NCBI RefSeq assembly: GCF_018736085.1
Contig: NZ_CP076134.1
Coordinates: forward strand, 1,560,501-1,624,500
Length of the DNA: 64,000 nt
Source of the DNA: Bradyrhizobium sediminis
GTDB taxonomy: Bacteria > Pseudomonadota > Alphaproteobacteria > Rhizobiales > Xanthobacteraceae
Direction: 5' to 3'
The notes under the pieces were generated by a model that had not been told where the DNA came from, searched no databases, and was given only the letters and a program-made list of their open reading frames with translations. The position numbers and the translations under genes are program-made. Positions 52,079-61,340 of this stretch are shown here, piece by piece (position 1 is the first letter of the stretch; the number at the start of each line of letters is the position of its first letter).

Positions 52079-52295
52079 GCCATTTGCTTTCGAGCAGATC
52101 GCGTTGCGGTCTCAAGTGACGGACAATAGCGCCGATTTCATGGGCGGGAAATCCCGCATTGGCCGCGACAGAGAGGTCATGCAGCCAGAACTTGGCTTCA
52201 AAATCTCCGGCCCTGACGTGAATATGCGGCGGTTCGCCTCCCTCGTTGGAGTAAAAGAACGCCCGATAAGGTCCCCAACGCAGGACGGTTGGCAT
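52059..52295 (-). CDS. DUF4160 protein
   Basis: The 78-residue protein starts MPTVLRWGPYRAFFYSNEGG and has EPPHIHVRAG, DFEAKFWLHDLSVAANAGF and a C-terminal LLESKWHEHFG, the DUF4160 signature. It begins 5 bp after the serB stop on the same strand and overlaps DUF2442, so serB-DUF4160-DUF2442 may be one transcript. The conserved histidines suggest a metal or nucleic-acid contact, but this is inference. Confidence 0.87.
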   Translation of the reverse strand: MPTVLRWGPYRAFFYSNEGGEPPHIHVRAGDFEAKFWLHDLSVAANAGFPAHEIGAIVRHLRPQRDLLESKWHEHFGN

Positions 52296-52300
52296 CGAAC

Positions 52301-53194
52301 CTATCCCTCCACGAACTCGTCCCGCCGATACCCCTGCGCATACAACAACGCCGTGAGGTCGCCGTGATCGATCCTTGCCGCAGCGGCCGCGGCGACGGCG
52401 GGCTTGGCATGATAGGCGACGCCGAGGCCGGCGGCCTGGATCATGCCGAGGTCGTTGGCGCCGTCGCCGGTCACCAGGGTGTCGATCTCGTCGAGATCGA
52501 AGGACTCGCGCAGCTCGATCAGGGTTGCGAGCTTGGCGGCGCGGCCGAGGATCGGCTCCCTGACTTCGCCGACCAATTGGCCGTCGCGGGTCAGCAACTG
52601 ATTGGCGCGGTTTTCCTGAAATCCGATCGCCGCCGCCACCGCTTTGGTGAACAGCGTGAAGCCGCCCGAGATCAGGCAGGTCCAGGCACCGTGGGCGCGC
52701 ATGGTCATGACCAGCTCGCGGCCGCCCGGCGTCGGCGTGATGCGTTTCTTCAGCACCTCCTCGACCACGCTGACGGGCATGCCCTTCAGCAGCGCGACCC
52801 GCTCGCGCAACGCCGGCTCGAACTCGATCTCGCCGCGCATCGCGCGTTCGGTGATCGCGGCGACATGCGGCTTCAGGCCGACGAAATCCGCCAGTTCGTC
52901 GATGCATTCCTGGCCGATCATGGTGGAATCCATGTCGGCCAGAAAAAGCTTCTTGCGCCTGGCGGCCCGAGGCTGCACGACAATGTCGATCGGCAAATCG
53001 CCGCGGGCCTCGCGCAGGCGATCCTCGATGACCCGGGTATCGTGTTGGCCTTCGAAGGGGATATCGACGGCGACTTCGTCGAACAACCATTGCGGAGCGC
53101 CGGCCGAGGGCAGAACGGCGCGCGCGCCGTCGACCACGGTGGAGTCGAGCGCAGGGTTGGCGGGATTGCAGATGAGCGTGGCGACGAGAGACAT
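52301..53194 (-). CDS. serB: Phosphoserine phosphatase
   Basis: SerB releases serine from phosphoserine, the last step of serine synthesis. From the ATG at 53194 the protein is 297 residues, with the HAD nucleophile at about 87 (DMDSTMIG), [12 protein letters not shown], and [10 protein letters not shown] for the final acidic motif. An N-terminal ACT-like regulatory region (about 80 residues) precedes the phosphatase fold. A start at 53209 would overlap the miaA start. With 53194, the two divergent starts are only 5 bp apart, so each promoter must lie within the other gene. Confidence 0.95.
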   Translation of the reverse strand: MSLVATLICNPANPALDSTVVDGARAVLPSAGAPQWLFDEVAVDIPFEGQHDTRVIEDRLREARGDLPIDIVVQPRAARRKKLFLADMDSTMIGQECIDELADFVGLKPHVAAITERAMRGEIEFEPALRERVALLKGMPVSVVEEVLKKRITPTPGGRELVMTMRAHGAWTCLISGGFTLFTKAVAAAIGFQENRANQLLTRDGQLVGEVREPILGRAAKLATLIELRESFDLDEIDTLVTGDGANDLGMIQAAGLGVAYHAKPAVAAAAAARIDHGDLTALLYAQGYRRDEFVEG

Positions 53195-53199
53195 TTGAC

Positions 53200-54132
53200 G
53201 TGAATTCACCTGACGACAGCAAGGCCGTGCTTATCGCAGGGCCGACCGCCAGCGGCAAGTCGGCGCTGGCGCTCGAGCTTGCGCAAAAAACCGGCGGCGT
53301 CGTCATCAATGCCGATTCCATGCAGGTGTATCGCGATTTGCGCATCCTCACCGCGCGTCCGACGCCGGAAGAGGAAGCGCAGGTTCCGCACCGGCTCTAT
53401 GGCCATGTCGATGCCGCGGTGAATTTTTCCGCCGGCGCATGGGTGGCCGATGCGGCCAAGGTGCTGGCGGAGCTGCGCGCGCAAAACCGGCTGCCGATCT
53501 TCGTCGGCGGCACCGGCCTGTATTTCAAGGCGCTGACGTCAGGACTGTCGGCGGTGCCGCCGATCCCCGCCGAAATACGCGACAGCGTGCGCGCGCGGCT
53601 GGAGCGCGACGGTGTCGAGGCGCTGCATGCCGAACTGGCGCGACACGATCCGGCGTCGGCCGAACGCCTGAAGCCGCGCGACCGCACCCGCATCGCCCGC
53701 GCCCTGGAGGTGGTCGAGGCGACCTCGCGTTCGCTGACCGACTGGCATCGCGACAGTCTGCCGCCGCTGTTGCCGCCGGGTCAATTCCGCGCGCTGTTTC
53801 TCGCGCCCGATCGCGATCAGCTCTATGCGCGGATCGATGCGCGCTTCGATGCGATGCTGAAATCAGGCGCACTGGAGGAGGTCGCGGCTTTGGCGGCGCG
53901 GCATCTCGATCCGCTGCTGCCGGCGATGAAGGCGCATGGTGTGCCGGCCCTGATCCGGCATCTTGCCGGCGAGATCAGCCTGGAAGAGGCGGCCGTGATC
54001 GGCCGCGCCGATACCCGGCACTATGCCAAGCGGCAATTCACCTGGTTCAGGCACCAATTGCCGGAGTTCCAGTGGGTGAAGCCGGAGCAGGCGAGGGAGT
54101 GGCTCTCGGCAGTCATTCCGGGGCGCGCATAG
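53200..54132 (+). CDS. miaA: tRNA dimethylallyltransferase
   Basis: MiaA adds a dimethylallyl group to A37 of tRNAs reading UNN codons. The 310-residue protein has the P-loop GPTASGKS (14-21), the DSMQVYRDL motif and [11 protein letters not shown]. The start is a GTG. The last residues (VIPGRA) and the stop codon are encoded by a palindromic repeat (54112-54232), so the natural C-terminus was probably changed by the element. The fold is otherwise complete, so function is likely kept. Confidence 0.95.
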   Translation: MNSPDDSKAVLIAGPTASGKSALALELAQKTGGVVINADSMQVYRDLRILTARPTPEEEAQVPHRLYGHVDAAVNFSAGAWVADAAKVLAELRAQNRLPIFVGGTGLYFKALTSGLSAVPPIPAEIRDSVRARLERDGVEALHAELARHDPASAERLKPRDRTRIARALEVVEATSRSLTDWHRDSLPPLLPPGQFRALFLAPDRDQLYARIDARFDAMLKSGALEEVAALAARHLDPLLPAMKAHGVPALIRHLAGEISLEEAAVIGRADTRHYAKRQFTWFRHQLPEFQWVKPEQAREWLSAVIPGRA

Positions 54133-54232
54133 CGCGAACTCCGATGTGCAATTGCACATCGGAGAATCTCGAGATTCCCCGGTGCGCAATTGCGCACCTG
54201 AGGGCTGGTCTTTCGGACCATCCCGGAATGAC
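54112..54232. repeat. Palindromic repeat overlapping the miaA 3' end
   Basis: The element opens with GTCATTCCGGGG and closes with CCCGGAATGAC (54222-54232), the same ends as the element in the helicase gene. Inside are further hairpins such as TCCGATGTGCAATTGCACAT (54151 on) and GGTGCGCAATTGCGCACC (54181-54198). Its left end supplies codons VIPGRA and the stop of miaA. It stands upstream of the ilv promoter. Confidence 0.8.
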
Positions 54233-54330
54233 GGGGTGGGAAGGGGCGCGCATGGCTGCGTGCCGCATTTTCGCACTCGCCCGGGGCAAAAAACCCCGCT
54301 AGGCTGTCTGCGTCGATTGCTGCCCGTGGC

Positions 54331-54358
54331 TTGACTTTCCAGGCTTGGGCAGTATGTT
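54331..54358 (+). promoter_or_regulatory. Sigma-70-type promoter of the ilv leader
   Basis: TTGACT (54331-54336), 16 bp, then TATGTT (54353-54358). Transcription would start near 54365, about 25 bases before the leader peptide ATG. Confidence 0.65.
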
Positions 54359-54390
54359 CCGCGCAACCTTTGGGAAGTCCGAGCGGTCGA

Positions 54391-54453
54391 ATGTGTAATA
54401 TTATTACCAAACTCCTTATCGTCGTACCCAGGCGCACCGCCGGGGATGGCTAA
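54391..54453 (+). CDS. ilv attenuator leader peptide, Ile/Leu/Val-rich
   Basis: A 20-codon frame reads MCNIITKLLIVVPRRTAGDG. Seven of its first 13 residues are Ile, Leu or Val, clustered as NII and LLIVV, the hallmark of an ilv leader where ribosome stalling on scarce branched-chain tRNAs selects the RNA fold. It lies between a promoter and an intrinsic terminator ahead of ilvB. A GCGCACCGCC / GGCGGTGTGC pair (54432-54441 with 54469-54478) and an internal GGATGGC / GCCATCC hairpin offer alternative folds. Confidence 0.8.
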   Translation: MCNIITKLLIVVPRRTAGDG

Positions 54454-54480
54454 GGCCATCCACATTCAGGCGGTGTGCAT

Positions 54481-54502
54481 GGGGCCTCTTGGGCCCCTTT
54501 TT
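54481..54502 (+). terminator. ilv attenuator terminator
   Basis: GGGGCC and GGCCCC form a stem with a 5-nt loop, followed by TTTTT (54498-54502), a textbook intrinsic terminator. It lies 28 bp beyond the leader stop and 90 bp before ilvB. Confidence 0.8.
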
Positions 54503-54592
54503 ATTTTCCCAAGTTAGTTTCCCAAGACCCAGCTGAAGAAAACAGACCCAAACTGAAGCAAGCCGCTGACAACAGCGCATCCGGAGCAAGCC

Positions 54593-56368
54593 ATGAGCGA
54601 TACCAGCCACGATCCGAACCAGATGACGGGAGCCGCCATGATCGTGCGCGCGCTGATCGATCATGGCGTCAAGCATATCTTCGGCTACCCCGGCGGCGCG
54701 GTGCTTCCGATCTATGACGAGCTGTTCCAGCAGAGCGATGTCGAACACATCCTGGTGCGGCATGAGCAGGGCGCCGGCCACGCCGCCGAAGGCTATGCGC
54801 GCTCCACCGGCAAACCGGGCGTGGTGCTGGTGACCTCGGGTCCGGGCGCCACCAACATGGTGACGCCGCTGGCCGATGCGCTGATGGATTCGATCCCGCT
54901 GGTCTGCATCACCGGGCAGGTGCCGACGCACCTGATCGGCAATGACGCGTTCCAGGAATGCGACACCGTCGGCATCACCCGTCCCTGCACCAAGCACAAC
55001 TGGCTGGTGCGCGACGTCAACGACCTCGCCAAGGTGCTGCACGAGGCGTTCTACGTCGCCTCCAGCGGCCGGCCCGGTCCGGTCGTGGTCGACGTGCCGA
55101 AGGACGTGCAGTTCGCGGTCGGCACCTATCACCCGCCGCGCAAGTCCGACGTTCACGTCTCCTATACGCCGCGGATCAAGGGCGACGCCGCGCAGATCCG
55201 CAAGGCCGTGGCGCTGATGGCATCCGCCAGGCGTCCGGTGATCTACTCTGGCGGCGGCGTCGTCAATTCCGGCCCCGAGGCCTCGAAGCTGCTGCGCGAC
55301 CTGGTCGAAGCCACCGGCTTTCCGATCACCTCCACCCTGATGGGGCTCGGCGCCTATCCGGCCTCGGGCAAGAACTGGCTCGGCATGCTCGGCATGCACG
55401 GCACCTACGAGGCCAACATGACGATGCATGGTTGCGATGTCATGCTGTGCGTCGGCGCGCGCTTCGACGACCGCATCACCGGCCGCACCGATGCGTTCTC
55501 GCCGGGCTCCAAGAAGATCCACATCGACATCGATCCGTCCTCGATCAACAAGAACATCCGCGTCGACGTCCCGATTATCGGCGACGCCGCCAACGTGCTG
55601 GGCGATCTGTTGCAGGTGTTCAAGGCGGAAGCTAAGAAGCCCGATATCCGCGCCTGGTGGCAGGAGATCGCAAAGTGGCGCGCGCGCAATTCGCTGTCCT
55701 ACAAGAAGAACAACGACGTCATCCTGCCGCAATATGCCATCGAGCGGCTGTTCGCGATGACGCGCGGGCGCGATACCTACATCACCACCGAAGTCGGCCA
55801 GCACCAGATGTGGGCGGCACAGTTCTTCGGCTTCGAGGAGCCGCACCGCTGGATGACCTCGGGCGGTCTCGGCACCATGGGCTACGGGCTGCCGGCGGCG
55901 GTCGGCGTCCAGGTCGCTCACCCGAACAGCCTCGTGATCGACATCGCCGGCGATGCTTCGGTGCAGATGACGATGCAGGAGATGTCGACGGCGATCCAGT
56001 ATGAATTGCCGATCAAGATCTTCATCCTGAACAACCAGTACATGGGCATGGTGCGGCAGTGGCAGCAGCTCCTGCACGGCAACCGGCTGTCGCACACCTA
56101 TTCGGAAGCGCTGCCGGATTTCGTCAAGCTCGCCGACGCCTTCGGCTGCGTCGGTCTGCAGGCGGTCAAGCCCGGCGATCTCGATGGCGCGATCAAGGAA
56201 ATGATCGATATCAAGCGCCCGGTGCTGTTCGATTGCCGGGTGGCGGCGCTGGAAAACTGCTTCCCGATGATTCCGTCCGGCAAGGCGCACAACGAAATGC
56301 TGCTGCCTGCGGAAGCCAATGACGAAGCCACCGCTGCCGCCTTCGCCGGCGGCAAGGCGCTGGTGTGA
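54593..56368 (+). CDS. ilvB: Acetolactate synthase large (catalytic) subunit
   Basis: The 591-residue thiamine-diphosphate enzyme makes acetolactate or acetohydroxybutyrate, the first shared step to valine, leucine and isoleucine. It has FGYPGGAVLPIYDEL, the catalytic Glu region HEQGAGHAAEGYA, and the cofactor motif IAGDASVQMTMQEM ending ILNNQYMGM. Sequence type is the IlvI/IlvB biosynthetic form. It is controlled by the attenuator just upstream. The regulatory subunit gene lies about 1.2 kb downstream, with a threonine dehydratase-like gene and a repeat between. Confidence 0.96.
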   Translation: MSDTSHDPNQMTGAAMIVRALIDHGVKHIFGYPGGAVLPIYDELFQQSDVEHILVRHEQGAGHAAEGYARSTGKPGVVLVTSGPGATNMVTPLADALMDSIPLVCITGQVPTHLIGNDAFQECDTVGITRPCTKHNWLVRDVNDLAKVLHEAFYVASSGRPGPVVVDVPKDVQFAVGTYHPPRKSDVHVSYTPRIKGDAAQIRKAVALMASARRPVIYSGGGVVNSGPEASKLLRDLVEATGFPITSTLMGLGAYPASGKNWLGMLGMHGTYEANMTMHGCDVMLCVGARFDDRITGRTDAFSPGSKKIHIDIDPSSINKNIRVDVPIIGDAANVLGDLLQVFKAEAKKPDIRAWWQEIAKWRARNSLSYKKNNDVILPQYAIERLFAMTRGRDTYITTEVGQHQMWAAQFFGFEEPHRWMTSGGLGTMGYGLPAAVGVQVAHPNSLVIDIAGDASVQMTMQEMSTAIQYELPIKIFILNNQYMGMVRQWQQLLHGNRLSHTYSEALPDFVKLADAFGCVGLQAVKPGDLDGAIKEMIDIKRPVLFDCRVAALENCFPMIPSGKAHNEMLLPAEANDEATAAAFAGGKALV

Positions 56369-56383
56369 GGGTGAGCCGCGCCG

Positions 56384-57373
56384 ATGTTTGATCTCGGGCA
56401 ACTGGAACGAGCGCAGGAGGTGGTCGGCGCGGCGATGCCGCCGACGCCGGCCTATGCGTGGCCGCTATTGTCGGAGCGGCTCGGCGCTGATGTCGTCGTC
56501 AAGCATGAGAACCATACGCCGATCGGCGCCTTCAAGGTGCGCGGCGGTCTCGTCTATCTCGATCGTCTGAAGCGCGAACGGCCCGACACCGTCGGAATCA
56601 TCTCGGCGACGCGGGGCAATCACGGCCAGAGCCTCGCCTACGCTGCGAGCCGCTACCGCATGAAGGCGATGATCTACGTGCCGTCAGGCAATTCGGTCGA
56701 GAAGAATCGCGCGATGCGGGCCTTCGGCGCCGAACTCGTCGAGCACGGCGAGGATTTCCAGGCGGCGCGCGAGGAAGCCTGTCGGCGCGCCGAAGCTACC
56801 GGACTTCACATCGTCCCGGCGTTCCACCCGAACCTGGTGCTGGGCGTCGCGACCTATGCGCTGGAGCTCTCGAGAAAAGCGCCGGATCTCGACGTCCTTT
56901 ACGTGCCGATCGGGCAGGGATCGGGCATCTGCGGCTGTATCATGGCGCGCGATCTGCTCGGGCTGACCACCGAGATTGTCGGCGTGCAGTCGACCGAAGC
57001 GCCGTCCTATGCGCTGTCCTTCGCGGCCGGCACTGTCGTGACCACCGAGACCAGCAATACGCTGGCCGACGGCATGGCGACGCGCGTTCCCGATCCTGAT
57101 GCGCTGGCGATCATCCGCAAGGGCGCCTCGCGCATCGTTCAGGTCACCGACGACGAGGTGGCCGCCGCGATCCGCGCCTACTGGACCGACACGCACAACC
57201 TTGCCGAAGGCGCCGGCGCCGCGGCGCTCGCCGCCGCCCTGCAGGAAAAGCCGAAGATCCGCGGCAAGCGGGTCGGCCTCATCCTGAGCGGCGGCAATAT
57301 CGATTTCGAACTGTTCAACCGATGGGTCGTTCCGCAAGCCGCGGCCTCCGCCGCCGGCAAGGTGCTGGTGTGA
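56384..57373 (+). CDS. Threonine/serine dehydratase-like PLP enzyme
   Basis: The 329-residue fold type II PLP enzyme has the lysine in PIGAFKVRGG, the cofactor loop SATRGNHGQSLAYAA and the phosphate-binding GQGSGICGC. It has no C-terminal ACT domain, so it is the catabolic or unregulated size, not the ACT-regulated IlvA. Threonine deamination gives 2-oxobutyrate, the isoleucine precursor, which makes sense between ilvB and ilvN; threo-3-hydroxyaspartate or another hydroxyamino acid is an alternative substrate. It starts 15 bp after ilvB. Confidence 0.82.
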   Translation: MFDLGQLERAQEVVGAAMPPTPAYAWPLLSERLGADVVVKHENHTPIGAFKVRGGLVYLDRLKRERPDTVGIISATRGNHGQSLAYAASRYRMKAMIYVPSGNSVEKNRAMRAFGAELVEHGEDFQAAREEACRRAEATGLHIVPAFHPNLVLGVATYALELSRKAPDLDVLYVPIGQGSGICGCIMARDLLGLTTEIVGVQSTEAPSYALSFAAGTVVTTETSNTLADGMATRVPDPDALAIIRKGASRIVQVTDDEVAAAIRAYWTDTHNLAEGAGAAALAAALQEKPKIRGKRVGLILSGGNIDFELFNRWVVPQAAASAAGKVLV

Positions 57374-57402
57374 AGATGGCAACCGCTGCATCACCAATGT
57401 TG

Positions 57403-57505
57403 CTGTCATCGCCCGGCTTGACCGGGCGACCCAGTACGCCGCGGCGTCTCGATTCAATTGCTGCTGCTCTGGAATACTGGGTCCCCGCCTTCGCGGGGAC
57501 GACGA
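57403..57505. repeat. Palindromic repeat between the dehydratase gene and ilvN
   Basis: About 100 bp with two hairpins (CGCCCGG-CCGGGCG at 57410-57428 and GTCCCCGC-GCGGGGAC at 57481-57500) and an outer pair GACCCAGTA / TACTGGGTC (57428-57436 and 57475-57483). This is a different family from the GTCATTCCGGG elements. It lies inside the ilv transcription unit. Confidence 0.78.
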
Positions 57506-57547
57506 GTGGTGGGCGTATGACGAACAAGAGAACGACAGGGAATTGAA

Positions 57548-58090
57548 ATGAACCAGCCCGCATCCGCCTATTTCATGGAAGACCGCCATGATCCGATCGA
57601 GGCCCATACGCTCTCGGTGCTCGTGCAGAACGAGCCGGGCGTGCTCGCCCGCGTGATCGGGCTGTTTTCGGGGCGCGGCTACAACATCGAAAGCCTCACC
57701 GTCTCCGAGACCGAGAGCCAGAAGCACCTCTCGCGCATCACCATCGTCACCACGGGCACCCCGATGGTGATCGAGCAGATCAAGCACCAGCTCGACCGCA
57801 TGGTCCCGGTCTACCGCGTCGTCGACATGACGCTGACCGGCCGCTCGATCGAGCGCGAACTGGCGATGGTCAAACTGCGCGGCACCGGCGATCACCGGGT
57901 CGAGGCGTTGCGTCTCGCCGAGGCGTTTCGCGCCCGCGTCATCGATGCCACCATCGAAAGTTTCGTGTTCGAGATCACCGGCAACTCCGCCAAGATCAAC
58001 CAGTTCATCGACCTGATGCGACCGCTCGGCCTCGTCGAGGTGTCGCGCACCGGGGTCGCCGCGATCGGGCGCGGGCCGGAAGGGATGTAA
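57548..58090 (+). CDS. ilvN: Acetolactate synthase small (regulatory) subunit
   Basis: The 180-residue protein has an N-terminal ACT domain (HTLSVLVQNEPGVLARVIGLF, RGYNIESLTVSETE) and a C-terminal domain with the LRGTGDHRVEALRLAE and FRARVIDATIESFVFEITG motifs, the IlvH/IlvN type that confers valine feedback. Names ilvN and ilvH are both in use for this type. Confidence 0.95.
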   Translation: MNQPASAYFMEDRHDPIEAHTLSVLVQNEPGVLARVIGLFSGRGYNIESLTVSETESQKHLSRITIVTTGTPMVIEQIKHQLDRMVPVYRVVDMTLTGRSIERELAMVKLRGTGDHRVEALRLAEAFRARVIDATIESFVFEITGNSAKINQFIDLMRPLGLVEVSRTGVAAIGRGPEGM

Positions 58091-58093
58091 GCC

Positions 58094-58789
58094 ATGCTGG
58101 CGCGCGACTGGTATTACACCGAGCGGCGGCGGGTCGGGATCGATTCTGCCGTCGCTTCAATCTACGACCGGCATGACGACAGCGACAGCCGTGCCCGCGC
58201 GGCGCTGACCATGCTGGGGCTGCAGCGCGGCTGGCGGCTGGCGGACATCGGCTGCGGCAACGGCGTGCTCGCCTGCGAGGCGGCGGCGATGGGCGCCGAG
58301 GTCGACGCCATCGACATCTCGCCGGCGATGCTGGCGCTTGCCGACATCCTGGCGCGCGACCGCAAGGTGGCGATCCGCACCCAGTTTGCGGGGCTTCTGA
58401 GCTTCGCCTACCAGCCGAATTCGTACGACCTGATCGTCAGCGAATTCGCGCTGCATCATCTGCCGGATTTCTGGAAGGCGGTGGCGCTGGCGCGCATCTA
58501 TGGCGCGCTGAAGCCGGGCTCGAGCTTCTATTTGCGCGACATCGTGTTCGCCGGCACGCTCGACGGGATCGAGCGCGACGTCGAGGGCTGGGCGGACTTC
58601 AGCATCAAGAACCACGAATTCGATCGCGAAAGCGTCATCACCCATATGCGCGACGAATATTCGACCTTCGGCTGGGTGATCGAGCGCATGCTGACCGACG
58701 TCGGCTTCACGCTGGTCTCGGCCGACTACCACGCGCCGCTGCACGGCACCTATCTGCTGCGCAAACCGAAATTCGGCGAGCAGGGCTAG
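58094..58789 (+). CDS. Class I SAM-dependent methyltransferase
   Basis: The 231-residue protein has the SAM-binding motif I LADIGCGNGVLACEAA, motif II around VDAIDISPAML, and SEFALHHLPDFWK at the catalytic-side loop. The acceptor is unknown. It begins 3 bp after ilvN, so it is likely co-transcribed. A small-molecule methyl transfer is the best guess. Confidence 0.82.
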   Translation: MLARDWYYTERRRVGIDSAVASIYDRHDDSDSRARAALTMLGLQRGWRLADIGCGNGVLACEAAAMGAEVDAIDISPAMLALADILARDRKVAIRTQFAGLLSFAYQPNSYDLIVSEFALHHLPDFWKAVALARIYGALKPGSSFYLRDIVFAGTLDGIERDVEGWADFSIKNHEFDRESVITHMRDEYSTFGWVIERMLTDVGFTLVSADYHAPLHGTYLLRKPKFGEQG

Positions 58790-58793
58790 CGAC

Positions 58794-58880
58794 GTGAAGC
58801 CTTTCGACCTCTTCCTGGCCGTCATGGCGGCGGCGATCCGGGGCCTTGCCTTCGTGGCGAGCCGGATCGCCACGGCTTGA
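58794..58880 (+). CDS. Possible 28-residue hydrophobic micro-protein
   Basis: A GTG-initiated frame reads MKPFDLFLAVMAAAIRGLAF and ends in RIATA. It would be one short amphipathic helix. It starts 4 bp after the methyltransferase stop and ends 21 bp before lysE. Evidence is only position and composition. Confidence 0.3.
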   Translation: MKPFDLFLAVMAAAIRGLAFVASRIATA

Positions 58881-58901
58881 TCAGGGAAAGCAGGCGCCGC
58901 C

Positions 58902-59504
58902 ATGTCCCATTCGCTGCTGATCGCCTTCGTCATGTTCGCCGTCGTGATGTTCTTCACGCCGGGACCGAACAACATCATGCTGCTGTCGTCGGGGCTGACC
59001 TACGGCTTCCGCCGCACGCTGCCGCATGTCGCGGGCATCACGATCGGCTTTGCCTTCATGATCGGGGCAGTGGGCCTCGGATTAGGGACCATCTTCATTA
59101 CCTATCCGGTGCTGCAGACCGTCCTCAAATATGCCGGCGTCGCCTATCTGGTCTATCTCGCCGCCGCCATCGCGATGTCCGGGCCGGTCGCGCCGGATCA
59201 GGACGACCGGCGCGGGCCGATGACGTTCTGGGGCGCGGCGATGTTCCAGTGGATCAACGCCAAGGGCTGGGTCATGGTGATCGGCACCATCACCGCCTAT
59301 GCCGGCATCGCCGGCTTTCCCTGGAATATCGTCATCCAGGTCATGCTCAGCCTGTTGCTGGGAACGTTGTCCTGCGCGGCCTGGGCGCTGTTCGGCAGCG
59401 CGCTGCGGCCGGTTCTGACTTCGCCGAAAGCGGTGCGGGCCTTCAATATCGTGATGGCCGCCCTGCTGCTGGCCTCGCTCTGGCCGGTCTTCATGGACGC
59501 ATGA
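58902..59504 (+). CDS. LysE/RhtB-family amino-acid exporter
   Basis: The 200-residue protein has six membrane helices and the family motif FTPGPNNIMLLSSGLTYGF near the start. This family exports amino acids or related compounds. Being inside the ilv cluster suggests a branched-chain amino acid or a close relative as cargo, which is inference. Confidence 0.85.
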   Translation: MSHSLLIAFVMFAVVMFFTPGPNNIMLLSSGLTYGFRRTLPHVAGITIGFAFMIGAVGLGLGTIFITYPVLQTVLKYAGVAYLVYLAAAIAMSGPVAPDQDDRRGPMTFWGAAMFQWINAKGWVMVIGTITAYAGIAGFPWNIVIQVMLSLLLGTLSCAAWALFGSALRPVLTSPKAVRAFNIVMAALLLASLWPVFMDA

Positions 59505-59541
59505 TGCCGCACCGCGCCATGCAGAAACGGGTTTCCCCTGA

Positions 59542-60669
<1,128 letters not shown>

Positions 60670-60670
60670 G

Positions 60671-60700
60671 GATTGAGATCGCGTCGGCGCGATCTCAATC
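60671..60700 (+). repeat. Perfect 13-bp hairpin after ilvC
   Basis: GATTGAGATCGCG and its complement with loop TCGG, beginning right after the ilvC stop. No T run follows. Confidence 0.7.
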
Positions 60701-60713
60701 ACCAGGGAGGATC

Positions 60714-60740
60714 CTGGTCGACAAGACCGGGAACTGAAGA
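60714..60740 (+). repeat. Partial copy of the ilvC 3' end
   Basis: These 27 bp match 60646-60672 (the last ilvC codons and the stop) at 24 positions. The copy lies 68 bp downstream with the hairpin at 60671-60700 between. Confidence 0.75.
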
Positions 60741-60752
60741 CGAAACTTCAGG

Positions 60753-60796
60753 CCCCGGAGGCGGCGCATCGCAAGCGGTGCGCCGCCGATCCGGGG
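60753..60796. terminator. Strong hairpin between convergent ilvC and thioesterase genes
   Basis: CCCCGG and GGCGGCGCA pair with TGCGCCGCC and CCGGGG, forming a long GC-rich stem with small bulges. It ends at the thioesterase stop and could block transcription from both sides. Confidence 0.55.
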
Positions 60797-61240
60797 TCAA
60801 TCATTTGCGCTGTTGGGCATGGCCACGGCGCGCAGTGTGACGATCGCGACCGCGCACGGTGTCTCTACGCCATCCGCCTTTGACGCCACGTCGACTTGCG
60901 CGACGCCGATCGTGTTCCCGACCTGAATGGCTCGCGCCCGCGCGATCAGCTCCTCGCCCTTCGCCGGGGCGAGGAAGCTGACCTGAAGGTTCACCGTCAC
61001 CGCGAACCGGCCGGGCGCCATGGCGCTGGTGACGGCGCCGCCGCCGGCATGATCGGCGAGGCCGGCGATGACCCCGCCGTGGAAGAAGCCGTTCGCCTGC
61101 AACAGGTCGGCGTTCTTGCCGAGCGACATCACGACATGCCCGGGCTCCGCGCTCTCGACCCTGGTGCCGATGGCCCTGGTGAACCCGGGTGCGCTGGTGA
61201 CGATTTCCGCGAGTTCGCGGATGCGAGGGTGGCGATCCAT
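60797..61240 (-). CDS. PaaI-type hotdog thioesterase
   Basis: The 147-residue protein has the PaaI core: NGFFHGGVIAGLADHAGG with the catalytic-side Asp, NLQVSFLAPAKGEELIA and GVAQVDVASK. It would hydrolyse aryl- or acyl-CoA in the cytosol. A GGAGG site precedes the start. It is divergent from a LysR gene, which may control it. Confidence 0.85.
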   Translation of the reverse strand: MDRHPRIRELAEIVTSAPGFTRAIGTRVESAEPGHVVMSLGKNADLLQANGFFHGGVIAGLADHAGGGAVTSAMAPGRFAVTVNLQVSFLAPAKGEELIARARAIQVGNTIGVAQVDVASKADGVETPCAVAIVTLRAVAMPNSAND

Positions 61241-61323
61241 GAGATCCTCCGTGCTGTTCAGCCGGCCGCCATGCTCGGGCCCTTGCGTAGTCTCGGCAAT
61301 GACGATTGCTCCGATACAGAGCT

Positions 61324-61338
61324 ATAGATATTGTCTAT
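61324..61338. promoter_or_regulatory. LysR-type binding site candidate
   Basis: ATAGATATTGTCTAT is a perfect 5-5-5 palindrome with the T-N11-A form. It ends 2 bp before the LysR start and lies about 90 bp from the thioesterase start, suiting self-repression plus control of the divergent gene. Confidence 0.5.
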
Positions 61339-61340
61339 GG

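Noticed and set aside
52296..53351. Upstream part of a 430-codon frame ending in DUF4160
   Set aside because: Only the last 78 codons are a family match; the rest is antisense to miaA and out of frame with serB.
54416..56401. 661-codon open frame on the - strand
   Set aside because: Antisense to ilvB and its leader; no recognisable domain.
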